Assembly (NCBI RefSeq): GCF_007741475.1
Contig: NZ_CP036261.1
Location: 6,015,798-6,079,797, forward strand
Length of the DNA: 64,000 bases
Reading direction: 5' to 3'
DNA from: Rosistilla ulvae
Lineage (GTDB): Bacteria > Planctomycetota > Planctomycetia > Pirellulales > Pirellulaceae
Shown here piece after piece: positions 46,336 through 55,503 of the stretch (positions are counted from its first letter, which is position 1; each line of letters opens with the position of its first letter). Both the position numbers and the translations under genes were made by a program. The notes below the pieces were generated by a model. The model was not told the origin of the DNA and did not search any database. It was given only the letters and a program-made list of their open reading frames with translations.

Positions 46336-46839
46336 ATGAAGACAGAGATTAACGGAACTCAAGGCCCTCTGCCCGAAGGCAAGGTCGCCATCGTGGTATC
46401 GCGGTACAACGAATCGATCACCGGTCAATTGCTGCAAGGAGCCCGCGAGACGCTGCAGGCAGCCGGGCTCGCCGAAGAAGACATCCAAGTGATCTGGGTC
46501 TCGGGAGCGTGGGAACTGCCGCTGCCGACCTCTTACGCCGCGCGTCGCAAAGAAACGCTGGCGGTGATCACTCTGGGGGCGGTGATCAAAGGGGAAACAA
46601 CGCACGACGAACACATCAACCGCAGCGTCTGCAACGCATTGATGGACATCGGCCTAGCGACGGGCAAACCGGTCCTGTTAGGGCTGCTGACCTGTAACAC
46701 CGTCGATCAAGCGATCCAACGCGCCGGTGGCAACATGGGGAACAAGGGATCCGAATGTGCCGAAGCGGCGCTCGAAATGATCCGCGTCGTCGACCAGATG
46801 CAAGACCAAGGGACTCCCAAAGTCGGCTTCCATCGTTAG
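46336..46839 (+). CDS. ribH: 6,7-dimethyl-8-ribityllumazine synthase
   Basis: 167 residues. Riboflavin pathway enzyme forming the lumazine precursor of riboflavin. Motifs: VAIVVSRYNESIT, VSGAWELPLPTSYAA, LGAVIKGETTHDEHI with the catalytic His, and GLLTCNTVDQAIQRAG. Starts 2 bases after the rho stop, so it is probably translated from the rho transcript. Confidence 0.96.
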   Translation: MKTEINGTQGPLPEGKVAIVVSRYNESITGQLLQGARETLQAAGLAEEDIQVIWVSGAWELPLPTSYAARRKETLAVITLGAVIKGETTHDEHINRSVCNALMDIGLATGKPVLLGLLTCNTVDQAIQRAGGNMGNKGSECAEAALEMIRVVDQMQDQGTPKVGFHR

Positions 46840-46889
46840 ACCGTTTGGTTTCCTGCTTCAGAGTGCCGGTTCCCGGGGCGTCGTGCCGT

Positions 46890-49229
46890 CTAGCGCAACA
46901 GCGTCCAGAAGCGTGGATCCAGGCGACCGATGATCCATCGCGGCAATCCGCTGACCTGGCGGATGCGGCGTTTGGTTCGTCGCTGCACTTCCAAACAGGT
47001 TTGTCGGGCTAGTCGACTGCCGTGGCCGTAGCGTTGTCGAAGATGAAACTCGGTCAGCTTGGCAAACTCCGGATAGATTGACGTCACCCGTGCGGCAAAC
47101 TCCGTTTGCGTTTCGCCATACTCTCGCTGCACTCCCGTTTCAGCCAACTGCAAGATCGTCGCCCGCTGGGTGACGCGGATCAGTTCCTGATCGGCGGCGA
47201 AGCGAGGCGACAGCAGGATCCAAGCCTTGGCGGCATACAACAACACGATCGCAGCTAACAACGCCCAGGGCAGATGGACCATCCGCAACGGAAAGCCACG
47301 CGGCGGCTGGACCGCTTCTTGGACCTGCTTCTTACGCTGGTCCTTCTTCCTCGCCTTGTCGGCCAGGAATTGGCTGACCGTTTTATCTGGTTCTGGGGGT
47401 ACCTGCGTCGATTCGTCGATCTTCTCGGGCATCGCATCGATGATCACCCAACCCGCGGCCTCCAGATAAATCTCCGCCCAGGCGTGCGCATCGGTCGATT
47501 GAATCAAGATCGCCGACGACTTGCCACTGCGTTCGGTGGGGACCATGTACCCGGTGCCGATCCGAGCCGGAATGCCCAGCGAACGCATCAGGTAGACACT
47601 CGCGTGGGCGATGTGAACGCAATAGCCATGGCGAGCGCCAAACAGAAACTGTTCAGCCGGATTGTTGTGTGGGTCTTCGAATTTCGGGTCTTCCGAATAC
47701 GTCGTGTTCTTCTCCAGCCAACGTTGGATCGACAACGCCTTGATCATGGGGGAGTTTTCCAGATCGTCTTCCAAGTCGGCGGTCGTCTGCTTTTCAACGA
47801 TCTCGTCGGCCAACGCTTTGTAGCGGGGATCGTCGGGAGCTTTGGTGTAGTGAGCCCACACGGGATCGTCCCAGTCGGAGTCGCCGGGAGCGCAATAAAA
47901 CAAGTTCGCGTATAAGTCGAAGACCTCCTCGTCGACAACCGGATCGATCAACACGCAACTTGTCGCGCGATAGGACTGCCGAAAGTACTGCGGGTCGGGA
48001 TTCGGAAGCGGGGCAAACGAAATCATGCTCGGCAACCCAAACGGCCGCGGTTGCTCGGCGACCAGATTGACAACCGTCGGGACGATCCGGTGCATGTCTT
48101 CGGGCAGCGGAATCCCGCCGATGAAAACCTCCTCGTTGGAAAAGCTGCTGGGAATATCGGTGTCGAACCGATCGTCGGCCGCCACCACCAATCGCTTGCC
48201 GTTGAAGAGACTGACGGACGTCTGACGAAAATACCAGATCTTCTCGTAGGGCTGAATGTCTTCTTCCAGCAAGACCAAGGCGATCGGTTGCGGAGTCTTC
48301 TGCTGGGAAGAGGCCGAGGGAAGCGGATCGTCATCGACCGATGATCCTCGCGACGCGGAAGAGGCTCCGCCACCCTGGGAACCCGAACCGCCGGAACTTG
48401 CCCCGCCAGCCGCTCTCGATCCACCGCCCCCTTCAGCTCCCGAGTCGCCGGATTCGTTCGCCTCTCCACCGCCATCGGATGATCCGATGGCACGCAAGCC
48501 GCCTGGAGGCTCGATGAACTCGGGCGTTGGGTTTCGCAAGAATCGACCGCCGATCCACAGCAGCAGAACGAACAGTGCCAACAGTGTCAGCACCGACGTC
48601 GCGGCATGCCGCCCCGTCGTCCGTCGCATGTTGGCGATCAGCCCAGTCGTCAACGCGGCGAGTCCAAGCAAGGCGAACAGCGTCGGAAGCTCGTAGCCCT
48701 GGATCCCGGCCCAGTCGGCGAGGAAACGCGGGTTCCCCCAGTGATAGTTTCGGTGAGCGGCGAACCGCAGACAGATCGCCGCGATCATGACCACTGGGTC
48801 GAGCATCGAAAACGCGCGGCTGCTCCGGCTGATCGATCGAACCAACAGCACGACGCCGATCGCCAACATCGCCAGCGTCATCCCTTGTATCGCGATCAAC
48901 GTCGCCGGAATGCCAATCAGAGACGGCACCAACCACCAACGCCCCAGCAGTGCCGGCCCCACCAACCCGACCACGATCAACGCCATGCCGATCGACGCCG
49001 GCACGACATTCCGCAGCGATTGGCCAACGTGCCAGCGGTACAGCCAGACTCCCGCGACGGTACCGATCCCAGCGGCGAGCACCGCGGCGGGACTGGCGAC
49101 TGCGGAACTGAGCAGCATCGCCGACAAGCCGTACCCGACGGTCAGCAGGATCGCCTGCATGCGAGTTTCAGGCTGCCGTGCTTCGACGCCAGCGGCAACT
49201 TGGTTCGGCGGGGCGCTTGCGTGACTCAT
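46890..49229 (-). CDS. Membrane transglutaminase-like protein (TgpA family)
   Basis: 779 residues. About six to eight N-terminal membrane helices (30-220), a Gly/Ser-rich low-complexity linker (about 250-310), a large periplasmic part with a transglutaminase-like cysteine-protease core (GYCVHIAHASVYLMRSLGIPAR with catalytic Cys; DAHAWAEIY with His; IIDAMP with Asp), and one more membrane helix near 640. Its ATG overlaps the stop of the DUF58 gene in an ATGA, showing coupling. With DUF58 and the divergent moxR this is the standard MoxR/DUF58/transglutaminase set, whose substrate is unknown. Confidence 0.9.
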   Translation of the reverse strand: MSHASAPPNQVAAGVEARQPETRMQAILLTVGYGLSAMLLSSAVASPAAVLAAGIGTVAGVWLYRWHVGQSLRNVVPASIGMALIVVGLVGPALLGRWWLVPSLIGIPATLIAIQGMTLAMLAIGVVLLVRSISRSSRAFSMLDPVVMIAAICLRFAAHRNYHWGNPRFLADWAGIQGYELPTLFALLGLAALTTGLIANMRRTTGRHAATSVLTLLALFVLLLWIGGRFLRNPTPEFIEPPGGLRAIGSSDGGGEANESGDSGAEGGGGSRAAGGASSGGSGSQGGGASSASRGSSVDDDPLPSASSQQKTPQPIALVLLEEDIQPYEKIWYFRQTSVSLFNGKRLVVAADDRFDTDIPSSFSNEEVFIGGIPLPEDMHRIVPTVVNLVAEQPRPFGLPSMISFAPLPNPDPQYFRQSYRATSCVLIDPVVDEEVFDLYANLFYCAPGDSDWDDPVWAHYTKAPDDPRYKALADEIVEKQTTADLEDDLENSPMIKALSIQRWLEKNTTYSEDPKFEDPHNNPAEQFLFGARHGYCVHIAHASVYLMRSLGIPARIGTGYMVPTERSGKSSAILIQSTDAHAWAEIYLEAAGWVIIDAMPEKIDESTQVPPEPDKTVSQFLADKARKKDQRKKQVQEAVQPPRGFPLRMVHLPWALLAAIVLLYAAKAWILLSPRFAADQELIRVTQRATILQLAETGVQREYGETQTEFAARVTSIYPEFAKLTEFHLRQRYGHGSRLARQTCLEVQRRTKRRIRQVSGLPRWIIGRLDPRFWTLLR

Positions 49230-50491
49230 GCGACCTCTCCTCGATATCCGGCGGTCGACCACGCGTGCCCCGAGCGTCGATGGATGATCCGTGTCGAGAT
49301 CCCAGCGGCCGACAACCGGTCGACCACGGCCTGCACTTGCTGCAATTGAATCATGTCGCCCGGATCGCGATGAAACGCCCACGAGGGAAAGAAGCGATGG
49401 CGTCGCGGCGGCGCCGGTTCATCGACGCCGATGATCGCATCGATCTGCAACTGCGACGCAGTCTGGCCGGCGACGACCCGATCGATCCAAGCTCCCGGTT
49501 GGCTCGGAACAAACGCGACGCAATGTTTGATCACATGGTCTTGGATCGTCGATCCGATCCCCGCGACGATCCCACCACCGCTCTGCCGCGCGTCGGCCGA
49601 CAGAATGATCTGCTCGATCGCTTCGGCTGAACTATCGGTTGCCGCCGCCGATCCATCGGCTTGGAACAAGATCTCTTCGCCCGCCTGCTTCAATTCGGTC
49701 ACGATCGTTCGGGCGACGCCAGCCGATGCCTGGTCGCCAGGCCCCGCAACAAAACACGCGATGGTTTGCGACATGCTGGCGATCGAATTCTCCGGTTGCC
49801 GGACCAACAATTGCCGCGTCCGCGCATAGTGTTTCCAAAGCACCAATTTCAACGGATCCCCCGGCCGATAATGTCGCATTTCAACCAGGTCGCCATGCGG
49901 TTTGCCATTGGGATGAACCAAGTCATCGCCCTGTTGGTCGCGACGAACCTGCGCGATGCTGCATCCGGCGGCAGGCATCGGTTCGACGCGGACGGCTTGC
50001 GCAAAGGTTCTGCAAAACTTCACGCTGCTCAATCCAAACACGTCGCCGACTTCGAACTGCCGCACGATCTCGCTGCGCTGCATCCGTTGGCTGGCACGGA
50101 TGGTTTCGTGACAACCGTCGCGACCGCGCGACAAATCGACCTGCACGCCGTCGCAATTCAGCCAACGAATATTAACGACGACACAAGGAATCGACGCGAG
50201 CAACGGCAGCGTCAATCCGGTCTCGCACTGGACCGACTCCATCGCGTCGATCCGATCGGGAACCGGCAGATTACGAAATCGCAACCACAGCCCGGTCGCC
50301 AATACAGCTAACGCCATCACCGCGATCACAAACAACCCGCCCACACAAGCCGCCAACAGCAAACGATCATGCTCTTGCAGCGCCAGATACCGCAGCGCGA
50401 CTCCGGCCACGACAATCGAGACTGCACCGCGCGCGGTCAGTGGGATCCAGTCGAAGCACGCCCGAAGAGAGCGTTTCACCGTATTGAACAT
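49226..50491 (-). CDS. DUF58 domain protein
   Basis: 421 residues. Two membrane helices near the N-terminus (about 20-70), a beta-rich middle, and the DUF58 signature RHYRPGDPLKLVLWKHYARTRQLLVRQPE at about 205-235, followed by a von Willebrand-like region. DUF58 proteins are partners of MoxR AAA ATPases. It overlaps the transglutaminase gene by ATGA. Divergent from moxR, with 271 bp between. Confidence 0.9.
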   Translation of the reverse strand: MFNTVKRSLRACFDWIPLTARGAVSIVVAGVALRYLALQEHDRLLLAACVGGLFVIAVMALAVLATGLWLRFRNLPVPDRIDAMESVQCETGLTLPLLASIPCVVVNIRWLNCDGVQVDLSRGRDGCHETIRASQRMQRSEIVRQFEVGDVFGLSSVKFCRTFAQAVRVEPMPAAGCSIAQVRRDQQGDDLVHPNGKPHGDLVEMRHYRPGDPLKLVLWKHYARTRQLLVRQPENSIASMSQTIACFVAGPGDQASAGVARTIVTELKQAGEEILFQADGSAAATDSSAEAIEQIILSADARQSGGGIVAGIGSTIQDHVIKHCVAFVPSQPGAWIDRVVAGQTASQLQIDAIIGVDEPAPPRRHRFFPSWAFHRDPGDMIQLQQVQAVVDRLSAAGISTRIIHRRSGHAWSTAGYRGEVA

Positions 50492-50762
50492 ACGTATCCT
50501 CGCAGCGGACTTGGAGATAAATGGCGTTGGATCGACCGCATGGTGAACCGCGGCGGACCCAATATTTTTAGAACGATTCGATTAAGATACCGAAATAATG
50601 GTCGACTGCAGGGATGCTTTCACTACTTCCTTCAGCTATTTTTTAGATTCCTGCAATGACTACACCGCCTTGTCTCGCTTGCCTTCCCTGCGGTTCCGAG
50701 GCATCGCAATAGCAGTCGGCGAGTAGCAACCAGTCATCCAGTTCCAACGCGAGCCAGGCACA

Positions 50763-51779
50763 GTGCAAACGGTTACGACCCTTTCGGATGTCTCCCAAGT
50801 TTATCGATCGCTCAAGGCATCCTGCGAAGCGGAGGTGCAAGGGCGTTCCGATGTGATCGATCTGATTCTGATCGCATTGTTCGCCGACGGACACGTGCTG
50901 CTGGAAGACCATCCCGGATCGGGAAAGACGACGCTGGCCAAAGCGCTTGGCAATTGCATCCATCGTCCTTCCGATGCCGATCCACGCTTCGCGGCGTTCC
51001 GCCGGATTCAATTCACCCCCGACCTGCTGCCATCGGATGTGACCGGCACGACGGTCTTCGATCCCAATCAAAATCAACTGACCTATCACCCCGGCCCCGT
51101 TTTTGCCAACGTCGTCTTGGCCGATGAAATCAACCGCACCAGCCCCAAGGTACAGTCGTCGATGCTGGAAGCGATGGCTGAAAAACAGGTGACGGTCGAC
51201 AACGTGACGCATCCGTTGGAAGAGACGTTCCTGGTGATCGCGACGCAAAATCCACTGGACCAAGCTGGCACCTATCCGCTTCCCAAAGCCCAGCTCGATC
51301 GCTTCTTATTCAAGGTTCGGATGACGTTCCTGTCGCGGGAGCACGAATTGGAAGTGCTGGCGATGAAGTACCCGCAGTGTCGCTTCGATTCGTTTGTTGC
51401 GGCGGAATTGATCGATGCGCCGATGCGAGAGATCCGTCCCGAAACGATCGCCCAGGCGCGGCAGGTGATCCAACGGGAGGTCAAAATCGATCGCTCGATC
51501 ACCGAAGCGTTGGTCGAGATCGCCGGGCGTTTGCGCGACGAACCACGAGTCGCGCAAGGGATCTCGACTCGCGCTCTGGTCGTCACGATCCCGGCACTCC
51601 AGGCGCGGGCGATGATGCAAGGGCGCGACTTCGTTTCCCCCGACGACATCAAATCGCTCGCGTTTCCGATCTTCAGCCATCGCTTGGAACTGCAACCGGG
51701 CATCTCCAGCGGCGACCTGGTTGTCGAACAGGTGATGTTGCCGGTGATCGAATCGTTATGCCGCAAGTCGATCCGATGA
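50763..51779 (+). CDS. MoxR-family AAA ATPase
   Basis: 338 residues. Walker A EDHPGSGKTTLAKAL, LLPSDVTGTTVFDP, Walker B NVVLADEINRTSPKVQSSMLEAMAE, sensor 1 FLVIATQNPLDQAGTYPLPKAQLDRFLF and a C-terminal lid domain. Chaperone-like ATPase proposed to act with DUF58 and transglutaminase proteins. GTG start at 50763, directly before MQTVTTL. The next gene overlaps it by ATGA. Confidence 0.94.
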   Translation: MQTVTTLSDVSQVYRSLKASCEAEVQGRSDVIDLILIALFADGHVLLEDHPGSGKTTLAKALGNCIHRPSDADPRFAAFRRIQFTPDLLPSDVTGTTVFDPNQNQLTYHPGPVFANVVLADEINRTSPKVQSSMLEAMAEKQVTVDNVTHPLEETFLVIATQNPLDQAGTYPLPKAQLDRFLFKVRMTFLSREHELEVLAMKYPQCRFDSFVAAELIDAPMREIRPETIAQARQVIQREVKIDRSITEALVEIAGRLRDEPRVAQGISTRALVVTIPALQARAMMQGRDFVSPDDIKSLAFPIFSHRLELQPGISSGDLVVEQVMLPVIESLCRKSIR

Positions 51780-53944
51780 ACTGCACCCACAAGACCATCA
51801 CGACGTTCGCGCCGCGTCTGATTTTGGACGGGGTGCTTCTTTTGATCGCATGTTTCGTTGTCGGTTGCGACAGCGAAACCGACATCTATCCGCCCGCCCC
51901 CTTTGAACACGTCGGAGAAGGATTCCCGGAGATCATTGCGCTGACTAGCGAACCGTTGGTGGACGACCAACCGGCATTCGACGAGTACTGGGAGCGAAGG
52001 TCTGCGGTTTTCGAAAAGGCACGAGACGAGACGATCCTGGCGGGGGCACCAGAAATCGAAAAGGATCTCTTCGACGCAGCGCACGATGAGAACTTCGCGT
52101 TGGCTCGTAAGCTGGCCGATCAGGTTCTACAAGAGAATCCCGATTCGCTTGTCGGTCTGTACGCGATGGCTCACGTGGAAGCCTACGCCGAAAACGACTT
52201 CGCCTACGCGCTCAATTCGATCCGCCGAGCGCGAGCTCAAGCCGAGGCGATGGGGCGACGCAACCCACGCGATCCAATCGGGCAGGAGTGGTACATCTGG
52301 ATTCTCGCGACCGAGTGGCACATCCTGTTTTCGTTGGACCGGTCCGAAGAAGTCATCGCGGCGGCGGAGCGGATCGAACAAATCTATGCGCCGGTCCCTT
52401 GGATGAAAGACTTTTCGTTGATCAAGCTGGAACGCTTCGACGAGGCCCGCGCGGAGATCGCCAAGTATCGAGGATTGGGGACGTTCGACCTCGATGCCGA
52501 CAATTCCGTGATGGTCATCGAAGACAAACTGAAGCGACGCGAGTCGAGCCTGGAGGCGGCGCGAGCGATGTGCCAACGGTTCCCCGAACGCCGCGTGCTG
52601 CAATACAACCTAGGTTTGGCCGCCATCTCCAACGCCAGTTTTGCTGAAGCGGAGCAAGCGTTTTTGGCCGCGGCCGCGGCGACCGATGACTCAGCCAGCA
52701 CGACACCCTACGTTCCTTTGGCGGCATTGCTGGTTCAACAGGGACGTTTTCCCGAAGCGCTCGACGCACTCAAGCAAGCCCAGATCGATCGCGGCCAGCG
52801 CGAGCCCTATACGCTTCATAACGACGAGGCGAATACCAACTTGGCGATCGCGTCGGTCCTGCTCGCGTACAACGAAGCGGACCTGGCGTTGCGGTTCGCG
52901 CGTCGCGCCACCGAATCGCCCGATCGCGCCGGTTCGACCTCCATCAACGAACGGGAGCTACGGATTTCGGACGGCTTGGTCCTCTGGACGATCCAAAAAT
53001 ATGCACGCGAGGAATTGCAGGAGCAGTTGTCGATCGGCGCTGTGCCGTCGGGCGCCGCACTCGCTCAGCTAGCCAGCTTGCAAACCGCGCTGTGGCAGAC
53101 AAAGCAGAAGTTTACAAGCGAACTGATCCACTCGCTGACCGTCGATCTGGTCCGTCCGCACCGGGCGGGCGGTATCGGTATCGAATCGCAGATCCTGTCG
53201 TGGCACCAATTCATGCTGTTGGATCTGATTCCGCTGGGCGTTTTGGAAGTCGCCCTCTCCGCCGCCGAAAAGGGAGAGACACCGGATTGGGTATCGCCCT
53301 ATCAGCAAGCGATCCGAGCGGGCATCCGGATGCGGAAGCACGACGACGCCGAGGCGCTGCGACTGGCAACCGCTGCGCTCGAAAAATTACCGCCGCGCGC
53401 CGAAAAGGTCTTCCGTGGCTTCGTCGCTGCGATCGCGGGACAAGCCGCATGGCGGCTGGATCAACCCGACGAAGCGATCGGACACTGGAGCACCGCGATG
53501 CGCGACTTCCCGCAAGCGTTCCGATTGTTAGATATCCAGATCCCGATTCGGCTGAGCCACCAGGGTTCCGACCTGGAACAAAAAGTCGTCGCGACGTTGG
53601 CGTCATCGAGTCGCTTTTTTGAAGACCCTCGCGGTTGCGAAATCATTGTTCGCCCGTTTCAGGATCAACAGTTGTTGATCGAAATGTTTCGCAACGACCG
53701 CTCGAGGCATTTGGAAATATTGGTTCCGATCAGCAGCGAAGAAGGATTCGTCGAAACGACGGTCGAGCTGTTTCATCAGCGGTTCTTCCAGCCGCTTGTC
53801 GAATTAACACAGGCCGATCTGGGCTCGCTGGACGGATCGCCTGTCGCAGCTCGGATGCGAAGAGAAGTCGATCAACTGCTCTCCGACTTCATCCAGGCGG
53901 AACAACCGAGCAGCGATTCGGAGCCGCAAAGCGACCCGATGTGA
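51776..53944 (+). CDS. Large TPR-type lipoprotein
   Basis: 722 residues. Signal peptide with lipobox LIACFVVGC, then alpha-helical repeats typical of tetratricopeptide domains throughout (for example DENFALARKLADQVLQENPDSLVGLYAMA; ALLVQQGRFPEALDALKQA; AIAGQAAWRLDQPDEAIGHWSTAM). Its ATG overlaps the moxR stop (ATGA at 51776-51779), so it is translationally coupled to moxR and likely a periplasm-facing partner of the MoxR system. The longer open frame upstream lies inside moxR and is discounted. Confidence 0.85.
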   Translation: MNCTHKTITTFAPRLILDGVLLLIACFVVGCDSETDIYPPAPFEHVGEGFPEIIALTSEPLVDDQPAFDEYWERRSAVFEKARDETILAGAPEIEKDLFDAAHDENFALARKLADQVLQENPDSLVGLYAMAHVEAYAENDFAYALNSIRRARAQAEAMGRRNPRDPIGQEWYIWILATEWHILFSLDRSEEVIAAAERIEQIYAPVPWMKDFSLIKLERFDEARAEIAKYRGLGTFDLDADNSVMVIEDKLKRRESSLEAARAMCQRFPERRVLQYNLGLAAISNASFAEAEQAFLAAAAATDDSASTTPYVPLAALLVQQGRFPEALDALKQAQIDRGQREPYTLHNDEANTNLAIASVLLAYNEADLALRFARRATESPDRAGSTSINERELRISDGLVLWTIQKYAREELQEQLSIGAVPSGAALAQLASLQTALWQTKQKFTSELIHSLTVDLVRPHRAGGIGIESQILSWHQFMLLDLIPLGVLEVALSAAEKGETPDWVSPYQQAIRAGIRMRKHDDAEALRLATAALEKLPPRAEKVFRGFVAAIAGQAAWRLDQPDEAIGHWSTAMRDFPQAFRLLDIQIPIRLSHQGSDLEQKVVATLASSSRFFEDPRGCEIIVRPFQDQQLLIEMFRNDRSRHLEILVPISSEEGFVETTVELFHQRFFQPLVELTQADLGSLDGSPVAARMRREVDQLLSDFIQAEQPSSDSEPQSDPM

Positions 53945-54153
53945 TCTTATCGGATGCCGCGTCTTCGCTGGCATACAGAAGCAGGATCGCAGCGCTGGCC
54001 GTTTGCAGAATGAACTAGTGACGGCTCAGCGATCCAAATGTGACACCACAGCGGAGAGCGCGATCGAGACGCGCTTCCTCCGCGAGATCCCACGACGCGG
54101 TGGCTTCATCGATTACGAAGCCATCACGTCCGGTCGAAATTAACCTCGGTGGG
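53945..54153. other. Convergent spacer, nothing recognised
   Basis: 209 bp between the TPR lipoprotein and DUF1552 genes. No clear terminator hairpin with a T-run. Confidence 0.4.
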
Positions 54154-55503
54154 TTACGACGTCGTCAATTGATCGAGACGTCCGGTGCTGTCGCCGATCG
54201 ATTCGACGGGAGCTCCGACGATATCGAGCATCGACATGAACAGATTTGCCATCGGCGTCTCTTCGCCCAGTTCGATATGGCGATTCGTCTTGATGCGACC
54301 GCGGGCACCGCCGGCAATCACGATCGGCAAATCTTCGTGGCGGTGACGATTTCCATCGCTCAATCCGCTGCCGTACAGGACCATCGAATGGTCCAACAGC
54401 GTTCCGCCCGCCTCTTGAACCGAGTCGAGTTTTTGCAGGAAGTAGGCCAATCGTTCGGCCAAGTGAGCGTCGATCTTCTGCAGGTTGGCAACCTTTCCTT
54501 CGTGGTTGCTGTGATGGCTGATCTGATGATGGCCATCGTTAACGCCGATGTCGGGATAGCTGCGGTTGCCGCCGGCATTGTCCAACATGAACGTCGCCAC
54601 GCGCGTCGCATCGGTCTGGAACGCGACGACCATCAGGTCGGACATCAGGTCGGCGTGCTCGACAAATTGCTTCGGCCGCCCGTGCGGTAGTTCCAGTTCG
54701 GGAACGCCCTTGCGGTCTTCCGCTTCGGTCATTTCGATCCGGCGCTCCAACTCGCGAACTCCGGTAAAGTACTCGTCGATCTTGCGGCGGTCGGTCGTCC
54801 CCAGCTTCTTGTCCAGCTTGCGGGCATCCTGAGCAACGACGTCCAAGATACTTTTGCGATAGAAGTCTCGCTCTCGCGTTGCTGCGTTGTCGCCGGTTCC
54901 AAACAGTCGCTCGAAAGCCAACCGCGGCACGGTCTCCTTGGCAGAAGGTTGATGCTCGCTGCGCCAGCTGACGTTGGACGAATAGGCACAACTGTAACCG
55001 GAGTCACAACTGCCGGCGTTGCGGCTGCCCAGAACACCCAGCTCGATCGAAGCCAAGCGTGTCTCTTGACCAATCTGTTGTGCCGCCAATTGATCGACCG
55101 AGACGCCAACCTTGATATCGGTCGATGTCTTCACAGGGCGAGCGGCTGTCAGGAAGGTAGAACCGGCGCGAGCGTGATCCCCAGCACCGTCCTTCTTCGC
55201 GCGACCATTGTCCAACGCCAAACCCGAGACCATCGTCAGCTTGTGCTTCAGCGGCTGCAGCGCCTGCAACGATTCCCCGAGTACCAACTCCGGTCCCTTG
55301 GCAGGCTGCCATTTCGGAACGATCACACCGTTGGGAAAGAAGACGCAGGCCATTCGAGTCGGTAGCGTTTTCGACGATGGAGCGGCCATCACCGAACGGG
55401 CCATCGGCGTCATCGCTTCAAGCAGCGGCAACCCCATCGCGACTCCCAAGCCACGCAACATGATCCGTCGATTGATTTGTTGATTATGTACCATCGTTTT
55501 CAT
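54154..55503 (-). CDS. DUF1552 family protein (Tat-exported)
   Basis: 449 residues. N-terminal NRRIMLRGLGVAMGLPLLEAM has the twin-Arg pattern of Tat signals. The body carries the family segments FFPNGVIVPKW, GDHARAGSTFLTAARP, RSYPDIGVNDGHHQISHH and SMVLYGSGLSDGNRHRHEDLPIVIAGG. Almost always paired with DUF1592-type cytochromes in planctomycetes, as here; the 20-base overlap with the upstream gene shows coupling. Function unknown, probably an oxidative or carbohydrate-related periplasmic process. Confidence 0.92.
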   Translation of the reverse strand: MKTMVHNQQINRRIMLRGLGVAMGLPLLEAMTPMARSVMAAPSSKTLPTRMACVFFPNGVIVPKWQPAKGPELVLGESLQALQPLKHKLTMVSGLALDNGRAKKDGAGDHARAGSTFLTAARPVKTSTDIKVGVSVDQLAAQQIGQETRLASIELGVLGSRNAGSCDSGYSCAYSSNVSWRSEHQPSAKETVPRLAFERLFGTGDNAATRERDFYRKSILDVVAQDARKLDKKLGTTDRRKIDEYFTGVRELERRIEMTEAEDRKGVPELELPHGRPKQFVEHADLMSDLMVVAFQTDATRVATFMLDNAGGNRSYPDIGVNDGHHQISHHSNHEGKVANLQKIDAHLAERLAYFLQKLDSVQEAGGTLLDHSMVLYGSGLSDGNRHRHEDLPIVIAGGARGRIKTNRHIELGEETPMANLFMSMLDIVGAPVESIGDSTGRLDQLTTS

